From Karalla daura (taxonomy: Eukaryota > Chordata > Actinopteri > Chaetodontiformes > Leiognathidae), in the NCBI GenBank assembly GCA_029224185.1, contig CM055206.1, forward strand, positions 10,520,683 to 10,584,682: DNA of 64,000 bases, in the 5' to 3' direction. Below the pieces are notes generated by a model, which was not told the DNA's origin, ran no database searches, and worked only from the letters and a program-made list of their open reading frames with translations. The translations under genes and the position numbers were made by a program. Of the stretch, positions 14,324-25,900 are shown one piece after another (positions within the stretch are counted from its first letter, which is position 1; the number at the start of each line of letters is the position of its first letter).

Positions 14324-14327
14324 ACAC
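14283..14327. repeat. (CA)n microsatellite
   Basis: CA array with one AAA interruption. Confidence 0.95.
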
Positions 14328-14497
14328 CACCCTTCGCCTTCACTCCGTTGTGCAGAGATCAGTGTGAGGGAAACGGACTGTGAATGCATTAGTGTCATCA
14401 TCATCATCAGGGGACGTGAGGCTTCATCTGTCATCATCCTGCGACAGCCAGGGCAATTCTCCACAGGGTGGGCTATTACTCTCCATTACACCACACA

Positions 14498-14499
<2 letters not shown>

Positions 14500-14532
<33 letters not shown>

Positions 14533-14538
14533 ACACAC
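14500..14538. repeat. (CA)n microsatellite
   Basis: CA array with one TA interruption. Confidence 0.95.
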
Positions 14539-14684
14539 CCTGGTATGGGTAATGACGGGGTGCATCAGTGGGCGTCTTCGTCCTCCAAAATCTGATACAT
14601 AATGTTTTTTCATCACTGTCTGGTTAAAAATGTATAAATCAATTTCCTTCCCAAAATACTGCACCATCGACCAGAGGCCACACA

Positions 14685-14731
14685 GTGTGTGTGTGTGTGT
14701 GTGCGTGTGTGCGTGTGTGTGTGTGTGTGTT
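14685..14731. repeat. (TG)n microsatellite
   Basis: TG array with two GCG interruptions, opposite in orientation to its CA neighbours. Confidence 0.95.
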
Positions 14732-14844
14732 TTTATCAGACTTCTGCCTCCACTGATCCACAATGAAATGAAATCGTCTTTTCGCTGCAATACCCGGCCC
14801 ACACGGTTACTGTTATCAGTCAGAGATGGGAAAATGTACATGCA

Positions 14845-14846
<2 letters not shown>

Positions 14847-14890
<44 letters not shown>
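14847..14890. repeat. (CA)n microsatellite
   Basis: About 22 pure CA units. Confidence 0.97.
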
Positions 14891-14895
<5 letters not shown>

Positions 14896-17800
14896 AGTGA
14901 TGATGATGAGAGAAAGCTATGAGAGAAAGGTATGGAGGGGCAGATGAGCAGAGTTGAGATTTTTTTCGGCACCCGGTATGATCAATATTTCTCGATTCTT
15001 CATTCTATTAGAGCGACTCAGAAACAATTTTCTGTTAGCCCTCACTCTGGCTGGAGTAAAATCTTCTTACTGTTCCTCCCCCTCTCAGTCTTCATTTTCA
15101 CTTTCCCTCTGTGGTGGCAGTTGTGAAACCATTTGTTGCAGAGATACTTATGTTGTTATTGTCAACAGTGGGACTGAGGAAAATCCCACTCATCTGTGTG
15201 TTTTCTGTGATATATTATGTGGGTTTTGCTTCAGATAAACCAGCGTCAACTGCTGAGTAAATTCTGGAGCCCTGGTTGAGCTTTACGGTCAGGTTCTCAA
15301 TGTATCGTAAGTCTTTCAGATCCACTTCACTTATGCAGTATTACATGTTAATCTATACAGAAATATATATTTATTTAAGTTTCATCTTAGGTCAAGTCCT
15401 CTGTGTCTCAGTTTCTTTCTAAAATTTATGATGTGTCTCAACTTTATGATCAAGTCTTCTAAGGCCGTCTGAAGTTATTCAGGTCACATCTAGGTGGACT
15501 TTTTTTTTTTTGACCCACTTTGTACCTTTTTCATGTTGCAGAGGTCTATTTGGGCCCATCCCAGGACTCATAGGGCAAGAGGTCTCATGAGGCGGATTGG
15601 AGTCTCAGTCGTTCCAGACAAGGACTCAAATCCAATCCTTGGGTTCCTTCTTTCTTTGAGGTGACTTCCCACTGAATCACTGAGGCATCCAATTTCAAAA
15701 TCTGGTCACAAGATAAAGGGGAAGTCAAGTCTTTTTTGGTCCCTTTTTAGGTTGTTCGGGGGAAGTCAAAGTCTAGGCTGAAGTCTTCACGAACAACTGA
15801 AGAATTTCTGCAAGTCTCTGAATGTTGGACATCAAAGTTACACAGCATCTTAGACTTTCTGCTCCGGTGTTAGTAGCTGTTTTTGCAGCAATGAAAGTCA
15901 AAGTTTGCGAGGCCTGCTTCAAGATGGTCGATGTATTTTTTACCATTCCATGGTTTTTATGTTACTGAGTCTAACGCTCCTTGCATACTCAATGATACTG
16001 TTTCCACTGAACCTGTTTACCTGTGGAAACATCCAGACCGACATTTCATAACTCTCTGTGCTGTTGTTGAAATTCAATTCAAAATAGGCACAGTTTTACT
16101 GAATCAGTGAAGTTGGTGAGGTCAGACATAACGTCCCCTTTGTGCTGTTTTCAAATGAGTGTTTGAAAACAGTTTTTACATGGCTGTCACCCAACAGAGC
16201 AGCACTGTAATGCTGGGGTCAGACAACATGGATTTAGGCCAGTTTTCAATGTCGGAGCCCGACTATGAACACCAGGAACAGCAAACAAAAGTGTGGTGAA
16301 ATGTTCCACTACTACCCCGAGGAAAAGTCTAGCATGTCAGAGTTTACTGCTACTGCCCCACTGCATATCTAATACGACATGAACCATGACATTGACCAAC
16401 GGGATGACAGAGTATATGACTGAACAGGATTCATCATGGTGAAGAAAAAGAGATATGTGTCAACTTTTCCTGGAAATATAAATTCCATTACATTTTTCCT
16501 CCACTAAACCATGCTTAGACTCAGGGAAGGTGCATTAAGCTCGTTTCATTTACGCAGTGTAAGTTAACGATTGTGAGGCGTTCATTTGTTAATTTACCTG
16601 AAACTGAGTCTGAAGGACAGACAGTCCGTGCTGTCCTCTTTGAGAGATGAGGAGCGGGTCCATAATCGTGTTTCCTTTTTCATGTCTGCACTAAAAACCA
16701 CCTGCATCACACACGGTGCTTACTCAATGACCCATGAACTCCAGCAGGTTCGTGACCAGCCGTGATCGATGAGTGGTCTGGTGTCAGTTTCAGCCACTGT
16801 GATTGTTTAATCTCACATGACTATTGTGAAAGACAAAAAGCTGTGTTGTTTGCTCCTGGCACTGGAGGCTGGGGCTTAGACACACAGTTGAGCTCATCTG
16901 CAAAGTTAATCCAACCGCTTTGTTTTGTATTTTCCTCACATTACCAGCGATCTCACTGCGCCGCCATCACAAACCCGTAACAAGTAGAAATTGTTAAAGA
17001 AGCCCAGACTGACCAGTAGCAGTCTTGCAGAGATTGTCAGACCCTACGTGGAGCCGCCTCTCCCATGTGTGCTGCCGACTTACAGTTGACTTATCTCCTA
17101 TCAGTTGTCATGGCCCCGAGGAGGCCAACCTTCCCTGTCAGCCATGACACTCACATATCACAATAACTCAACAGTCCAAGGGGAAGATTACATGGTGCAT
17201 CATGCCGTGACAGCAAAAGTCTCTGGAAGGCTGCACTTGTTAGCTGCAGGCACAACAGGCTCCCCATTACATACTTAATATTTTCAGAGACTTAACTTAC
17301 TCTCTTACTCAGGGACAAGTGGCTGCTGAGTTCAAGGGTCCCTGGCACATTTTTTTTTTTACTTTTTCTAGATAGACACTGTCACTTTTTTTGTGGTATT
17401 GTAGAGGTTTCTTAATCTTTCACCACCTGCTGTTCACTCATATGAAGCACTCTCAAACAAGCTTGGCTTTAACAGCATGTGGCTGACTCATGTATCTGGT
17501 GTCTGTTTGGTGCTTTAGTTGTGCACAACCTCAGAATAAACTTCATGCAGAGACAAAATTGGTTATTCACATGGATGGTTAGGGCAGTGGGCACTCTGCT
17601 GGATGGACTCACTCCATTTGGATGTTGGCAAGTTGTTGTGCTGTGATTGCACAATGAACAAAATATTAAGTTTCAGTGTTGTCAAGTTTATGGGTTACAC
17701 TGTGCAAATGCTCCCTGAGTTACTTCTAGTAGTGTCCTTCTGCATCATGTATAAACATGGAGATATTATCCTTCTTACCAACTTTGTTTCCTCATGATGG

Positions 17801-18360
17801 TCTGTAGCTCTTATGAAGCAAAGGAAGGGAATACACCTTCGACTGGGCATCAGTCCCGTGGCCAAGAAACATCTTTATCTTCAGTTTACAATTTAGAAAA
17901 ATAACCCATTTTCTTGAATATAGAGAAAAGGGTTTTGTTGTGTGGCATTATGATAACAATCCTTTTTCCCCACTTTTAAAAGATGTCAGCTTGATGTATA
18001 GGCATAGGCTTGATTGCAGGATATGCCTCTTTGAGTCGGTCGTAAAGAAACGCTCTGTGACAGATTACCCATTTACACAAGTACAGCATCACAAAGTAAA
18101 GATATTTTTGCTGTAAACAAACTGCTTCTGCTCATATCTCCAACAATTTATTTGAGGGCATGTCAGTTCCTGACTCATCAAATAAAAAAAAAAAAAGCCA
18201 AGCAAAGCAAATTGCTGTGCCGATTACCCAAAGCCAATCACACAGGCGGTGATTAGCACTTCAGCACCTGCTTTGGTTGGTCGCGCTCATTTCCTAAAAT
18301 GAGGCCATCTCTGGGAAAATAACCCAGAAAACACACACGTACACTCATGCCAATAAAATT

Positions 18361-18385
18361 CACACACACACACACACACACACAC
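18361..18385. repeat. (CA)n microsatellite
   Basis: About 12 CA units. Confidence 0.95.
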
Positions 18386-19725
18386 CGACAACTATCTTGT
18401 TGAGTCGTAAAACGAACGTAGTGACAGAGATGAGCACAGTTTTCGCCATGAACTTTCTATGACACTGAGGCATCAGCCAGGCTGATTGTGAGGTGTCAGA
18501 AGTTAAGTGAGAGCAACAGTGCAGCACACCGCCATTGCAAACCAATTGTGTATATGGGGGAGGACAAGAAGGTCAAAGAAAAAAGATCAATTACTCATTA
18601 GAAACCATGGCATTTCCCCTCATTCGTGTGCCATTAAGCAAATGTTTATTTTCGAACCAGTGAAGCCGACTGAATTGATCTGCAGAGACAGAGTGTAGGG
18701 TTAAAGCCTGGGTTAGCAACAGGGAGAGGGAAGTTTGTAAGTTTGAGATAAAGGACAGAAAAAGAAAGTTTGAAGAGGTTGCGTATGAGAGAGACAGGCA
18801 GAATGTGAATGACAGGCCATTTACATGGTGGATTTGCACCGTATCGATCGGTTGATCCACAGGATCGTTTTGATTTAGTGTCACTCTCTTTCATGATTTA
18901 ATTAGGAGCATTGAGGTGATTTCATGTGTCGCTGCAGATCAGAGTCTCCCTCTGCTTTCCTAAAGCAGCCGACCGGCTCCTCCACCCTGTTCAATTACGC
19001 TCTGCAACACTTTTTCAAAAACAACCAACATTAACTCCGTGAGGCGCATCCAGGGCAAAGTGAAAGCTTTTTCTGAGCCAGATGCTTGACGGATTGATTC
19101 TTTTGATCTCACAAAATGAAAACAAATCTGAAAGTGTCATACTTTTGACAGAAACAGAGCTTCAAAAAGATGCATTTTGGAACTTTCTAGATTACATCTT
19201 GAACTCCTCTCTCTTTTCTCTCTTTTTTCTTTCCTTCTTTGTTCCCACAAGAGAAAGTTTCAGTTTATCCATAAAAGTCTGCCACATTTTTTTTTTTTTT
19301 TTACAACTTCCATCATTTACCCGGGGCTATTTCTGGGTCTGTTGTTGTCACTCAAATGTCTTAATCCTCTGCGGATGCAGTGACCTGCAGAGGAAATCCA
19401 ATGGCCTGGGATTCAGAAGTGGACGGACAGATGGATGGATGTGCACAAGGATGCGTGAAAGAAGGTGCCCCGAAAATTGGATTTCTCTCACCTCTCGCCT
19501 CTGAGAGGAGGGAGGCTAAAAACAATAGGAAGGCAGAGGAGAGTCTGACAACACGGAGCGGCAGGCGATGGAGGGCTATCACCGCAGGGCCCTGTCAGGG
19601 GAAAGCGCTGAATCGTGGCTCTTTTTCCCCTGCCCAAATTCCACAGCCCATTACCCCTTCCCACAGCTACACCTGGCCTTAGCCACAAAGGTGGAGGGGT
19701 TGCTTTGGGTGGTATAGGAAGAGGA

Positions 19726-19727
<2 letters not shown>

Positions 19728-19759
<32 letters not shown>
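19728..19759. repeat. (CA)n microsatellite
   Basis: About 16 CA units. Confidence 0.95.
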
Positions 19760-19762
<3 letters not shown>

Positions 19763-22696
19763 CCTCTAGAGACAAGTTGTAGCGGTGAGGTTGAAGCGTC
19801 GAGATGAGGTCCCGGTCCGCCAGATGTAGAACGCAGACGGGGCTACTCAAGTGAGCCAGAGAGCGAAAGAGGGATGGAGGGGAGGAAGAGAAGGGGGAGA
19901 GAGGGGACGCCTGGAATGGGGATACACAACCCATGATGAACACATCCATCCTCATTATTGTAATAACCCGCCTGCCACGCACCAGTGCCGCATCTCTCTC
20001 CCTGTATCTCTGTCGCTCTCCATCGATCGCCCCCTCTCCTTCACACGCGGGCACAGAAGTCATGGCCGATACATTTCAAATGGACGTATCGAAACCAAAA
20101 AGAAAAAAAAAAAAGAAAAAATAGGAAAAGGGATTCCCGCTTTATACGCCGCCCCTCCTATCTAATCTCGCGAATGCAGAACGAAATCACTTTTTGGTGC
20201 AATATTTGTCGGTCGGGAGAGGTTCCACACCAATACTTCTGTTGGATTATGAATGAATGTTTCCTCCGGCTCCCGTGTTGTAAGCTCATCGCCTGCTCCC
20301 GCTCTGCCCATGGTCCATGAGAAAAGCTGAGGGAAGCACTGGTTGGATTAAGACGGACAGTAAAACACACACACGCACACACACACACATGAATATACAT
20401 CATGTCATTTCAACATCATCACGGCTCTGCTCTCAAGGTGATTTAGGAGCTGATGGTAATCAACCCTCGGGCCAGTTATGCCGAATAGACCAGCGATGTA
20501 ACATGGATATCAGGTTCTTATGTCAAGTGGAATTGATATTAAACTGCTTTCTGCTATCTGAAAGCAGTGAAACACAGTCAAAACCTATTCATGGTAAAAC
20601 TGTTTCAGATTCTGTTTCAGGTAACAGTAACAGACTCTGGTCGGAACTACTGCACCTGTGTGAGAAAAACACAATTTAGAGGCACAAAAAGATGGATTTT
20701 CTTGTATTTAGGGCAACATTTATCATAGCATAACGTGTTTTCTCCACTGAAAGTCACTGGCACTGCATCAGAGAAGGCACCGGCGTAGGCACTACTCATG
20801 GTTACACTACTCCATGCTGTGAGCCTAGTCATTTGCCATCCCCTCATCCACAGCTATTACTGTGAGACAGTTAATTCTACCTGGATGCTCTGCTTTCTAT
20901 AACACACACAGACTGCTGTTGATTTCTCTGCAGCCTTTCATGTTCAATGTAAATGTAAATGTAAATTTTTCACTGTTTTTCTCACAAAAACAACAGATCT
21001 TTGGAAAATGTTGCTTCTTTGACTGGTTTGGTTCAGCCAGTGGATGGGGGTAGTGATCAATTTCTCCTCCCAGCACATCTCCATCATAGTCGTTATTAAT
21101 AACTAGATTGATATTAGTCTGTAGGGGCCTGCAGGGAAGATCTGGCCTATCGACCCCTGTAACTGACAGTGCGAGAAGAACAAAGCTGAGGGCAAGAATG
21201 AAGAAGGTGTGAGAAAGAAAATAAATAAAGTCAGGCGAAGACAGAAATGAGGCAAGGCCACAGGAAATCACGTAAAGAGGACATGTGCTCGGATAGTGTT
21301 TTCACGCTTTTAAAAACTATAAGCCTTCTTGAGGACTTCATGAAGTGAGTACAGGGGAGAAGAGTGGAAGTAGGGATTAAAGAAATAACATGGTCCAGAG
21401 GGAGATGACACTCTGGCACATCGACCTGACAGTCAGCCATCGGGAACGTCGATGCGAATCATTGAACATCTGTGCCTGCGCTCCGGCCACGGTTTTCTGG
21501 TGTGTCCAGCCCCGTCGGCATTAGTCAAGTCAAGTTATGTCAATTTAATTCATGTGGCTCAACTCGGCAGATCACACATTTGCATCTGAAGGCTTCACCG
21601 TCACATCACAATACCCTTTAGCTATGGAAAAACTAAGGAAACCGAAGGAAGAAACTCTGGGATGAGAAACAGAGACAGTGTTGAGGTTCAGGATTACAGA
21701 TATTTGCATTCATTGCAAACAGAAAGAATATGGATCTGCACAGAGAGGAGGCCCTTGGCATAACTCCAAGATTGAACTGAGGGTCTTTCTGTCCCCACTT
21801 TGTTTGCACATTCTCCCCTTGTGCATATACACAGGTTTTTCCATAGTCCAAAATCAAGCATGTTTGTGTGTGTGGCTTGCAGAAGACTGGTAAGCTGTAT
21901 TCCTTGCTTTTACTCTATAACTCTATAACATAAATTTGTTGATTCATCTGGTTTGTTGTTTTCTTTATTCAGATTTCTGACCTAAGTTTATTTGCTTTAT
22001 CAAATTAAAATAATTTCACATTGCCACTGTGATCAGAAGTCACCAAAAAAAAACTGTAAATAGAAACACCTACATTTCCGAAATCCTCTCAAATATGGCT
22101 AAAACATTTTCACGACAAACATTTTCATTTTCATTATAAGGTGATGTTTCAAACATCTCGATAGTGTCATGAACACCTTTTTTACATTTACATGCCATGT
22201 GCAGGGGGTCACATGACCAGTTTGCTTCAAATAAGATGACATGGTTTGGGGTGAGACAGAGCTTTTTCAAAATGTAAGTAAAATATCCAATAAAATGTTA
22301 AAATGTCAAAATTCCGGAAACTATGGGGATGTTGAGGAAACAGACTTTAAAAGACTCACAGCTCATGCACAAAACATCCTTCAATGGAAACACATACACA
22401 TCGTTCATGATTCAGCAAAAAGCAAAAAGTTGCCTGGACAAAGCAAACTGGTTGATATACATCTCGACACGCCAATTCCTTAAATTTAATGCGTTCTAAG
22501 AGTTAGAGTAGTCAGGAGCAAGAGTGTGATCTAAGAGTGCAGCACTGCCCGGCTGCAGCTGTGCAGAGTGATGCTCATCTCCCTGCTGGGGGCAACTGTC
22601 AGTCTGACAGCTAGTATAGATCCAATCTAACCGCACCCCGTCTGGCAGCTTTGGTTATTGTTCATATACGACTGGTGGTTCACAGCCAGGACAAGG

Positions 22697-22722
22697 TGTG
22701 CATGTGTGTGTGCATGTGTGTG

Positions 22723-22780
<58 letters not shown>

Positions 22781-22784
22781 TGTG
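22697..22784. repeat. (TG)n microsatellite
   Basis: Long TG array with GCATG interruptions at its left end. Confidence 0.97.
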
Positions 22785-22906
22785 CCGTGTTCGGGACCAG
22801 GAGCACATGGAGGACCAGCGGGGGCGCCCGGCCTGTGGCTTCAACTGGTGCCAGGTGTTGGACATCACCTGCTGCTTTGTTCTTGCACAGGTTGGATGAA
22901 AACGCT

Positions 22907-22907
<1 letters not shown>

Positions 22908-22970
<63 letters not shown>
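22908..22970. repeat. (CA)n microsatellite
   Basis: About 31 pure CA units. It faces the TG array 123 bases to the left. Confidence 0.97.
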
Positions 22971-22973
<3 letters not shown>

Positions 22974-25900
22974 TGTTTACACAACACTCTCTTTACACAA
23001 CTCACACCAGGGTGTTATTTACAGAATCGAGTTTGCTTAGTTTAAATACGTTCTTGCACAGCAGTTCACCTCATTTTGTACAATGATTACAGTTGATGCT
23101 TGAGCTCTGCGATTCTCTGTCTTCAGCTTGTTTATGAATGACGAAGATTTGTTAAGGAAATCAGCCCGCTGCAATGTTTCCTACGAGTCTGGATTTGCCC
23201 ATTGGAACTTCACAGACAGAGACAAGAATACTCGAACATTCAACACCAGTACTCAGAAGTGGTGACGGTGTGAACTCCTGGATATTCTCACACTTGTGGA
23301 GTGAAATTTCAGAATAATTGGAGCCCTTCTTCAAAATAACAACTACGGATAAACAAAGACGTTCACAGTTTTCTGCAATGATGCACCTTGTGTTTTCGCA
23401 ATAAAATGGCATTACTTTCTCTCGGGTTACAAGCTTAAAAAAGGTAAAGTTGTACAGGAGAGACGGTCTCTTACACCAGCCTTGTATCATCTGCTTTTAT
23501 TGTGTGATAGCGCAGGGTCATTTAACACTCATTTGAGCGAGGGAAGATATGTGGCAGCCTGAGAGCAACAAAGCAGGCTCCGGAGGAGTGCCTATAAGCA
23601 GGTTTGATAATGTTTTTAGAGGAATATTTTGCTATTTGTTGGAGTTTCCTTTATAACCTTGCAGCAATCAATTAATCAAATCCTCTGACTAAATAGGAAA
23701 AAAAATAGAGAGAGAAATTACCGTGACTGTTCAAGGCCTGTGATAAGAACATCCAATCCTTTCATTCAACTCCACTGAATAGAGAAGTGTTTGTTTGGTT
23801 GGTTTGATTGAATTGGGAAAGAGCTGACAGACAGCATGAACCAAACAAAATGGGACAAACTGCAATTAGCATGTAAAATCAGATATTATGCATTCAGCTA
23901 AGTGGTGACATAGGAGAGGATAAAGACACTGAAGGCTCCTCAAAATGTTTGTTGATTTTGATGTTTATGGAAAGAATAACATGAATTCACAGACACAGAA
24001 AATAAGATTGTGTTGAGTACATTTGTGTAATTGTGCTTCAAACTCAGCCCGGCAGGAGATAAGTGTTTTTTCTTGGGTTTTTTTTTGGACCCCACTAATG
24101 CATTCAGCATGACTCCAAATAATATTTGTGGGAGGCTTTTCAAGTTCCAAACATCATTAAAAAATGTGGTCAGAGGATGAGCATTATTTCCCTCTGGTAC
24201 TAGAAGCGATCTTTATGCCATCAAACTGATTTGATGGTGGTGTAGGTGGAGAAAGGCCAAAGGCCCAAAGTCAGGCCATACTCATGCAGACAATGTGTAT
24301 ACTGTTGAATCTCAGATCCAGGAAATGTTAGGATTGGAGGACCTGATCTCGGTAATGGGTCTAATGTCAGGCTGAGCAAACACAAAAAATAGTAAGGTAG
24401 GGGGGAAAGGCAAGGGAGGTTTTCCCCAAATCTGAGACAAATCCTACAATACCAAAGAAAATAAATAAAAAAGGGGGAAAAAAAGCTTAGAAAGGTAGAA
24501 AGGCATGTTTCAAGTTTGAAGTACAAGCTGGCACAATCTTAAGACTCATCGGAGTGTAGAGGGAAACTCGTTGGCACAGTCAGACGTGAGGATATTGCAG
24601 GGCAGATGCAATAAAGGAGAGGGGAGGGGAGGCTTAAGGCTCGGTGTACAGCAAACTTGATGGAGTCAGAAAGAAAAATCTATTGAGGATAAGAAAGATG
24701 ACAATGAAAAAAAAAAACAGACCACCAGGTAGAGAAAAAGCATTATGCACCAAGCTTATCTCTCAGGTAGACCAGGCTGTACATAACCCGAGTAAGTGGA
24801 GAAGAAGACACTTAACGGAGGAAACTGTTTTGGCTCGTCTAGCAAAATCAAAATAATGAAAACACGAGTATATTCTATCTATACCTGCAGTCTAAGATGT
24901 GCTATAATAGTCCCCTGTGTTCGGACAATAGTAAAACTTATCTGAAACCTGAACTACACTCAAACTAATCCAACCTCTGACCGTCCTTTATAAATGCCGG
25001 ATAAAAACAGATCTCAACTGTGTAAAACCATGCGACGCGAGGCAGATTTGCCAACCAAACGAAAAAGCAAAGCCGTAGAGGAAGGCCGTGGAACAACTGC
25101 CGCTGCCTTGTTACAAAAGACTGGTGAGCATAATGGTGCCATCAGTTGAGATGTGCCCGACCCTGGTGTTTTTCCAGATGGGGGGAGCGACATAAAGCCT
25201 CGCGGCGACACTATTCACCAGCCAACGCACTCAAAAGAACAGATGTCAGACAGTTGATCCCCGCACAAATGCCTTTTCCCCTGCAGATCAGTTCTCTCTC
25301 GGTCCAAACCGTCTGGGAATTTGCCACATTGGAGTTCTTTTAAAGGTCTCGGAAAGTGTACAAGAACATCCATCAGTTGTCATCTGAAGTAGCAGCGACA
25401 GAAAAGGAAACTGATGCCATTTTTTTTTCTTCCCATGCTGCTGCCATTTGCCTTTAATGGATACACGTATTCAGTCAGTTTCAGGCTGCGGGTAATCTTA
25501 AAAGATGAGGAATATTTTACAGTCGGAGCGTTTCGAGGCGAAATATTCTATGTGAACCCCAGCAGGGCAGAGGGCAGAAAGAGGCAGATTTTGGGGTAAA
25601 GAGCTGATAATCCCGGAGGAAATAGTGAGCACCACCTTAAAGCCAGCCTTGTTGTTGTTGTTGTCAGAGGTGCAGCCGACCGAATATTTCCTGGAGCTCA
25701 CAGTACCATGAAGGGACACAGTGGACGAGTTATATGAAAGGAAATTCTGAGCAATACTGAGTGTGCAGTAAAAAAAAAAAGAAAAAAAGTGGAGCAGCAG
25801 GGTCTGAAGGCTACAGTGTGGCGAGATTGGATTGTTGCAAAGTCATCTCCAGCAGAAGATAAAGCAGTGACGGGAGCTAATGAGATGCCTGTGAAGAGAA

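Larger units (their letters stand above)
12431..22696. other. Noncoding stretch with a microsatellite cluster
   Basis: No gene recognised. The interval 13.1-14.9 kb carries eight dinucleotide arrays. Smaller CA arrays lie at 18,361-18,385 and 19,728-19,759. A CpG-containing patch at 12,800-13,060 has no convincing exon. The longest frame here (minus strand, 19,488-20,063) runs through a CA array and is low-complexity. Confidence 0.45.

Noticed and set aside
19488..20063. 191-codon minus-strand open frame
   Set aside because: It runs through a CA microsatellite (VCVCVC run), has low-complexity Pro/Ser sequence, and resembles no protein family I know.
22627..23086. Several open frames with Cys/Val or His/Thr repeats
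   Set aside because: Translations of TG and CA arrays. The GC-rich core between them has no splice sites or known motif.
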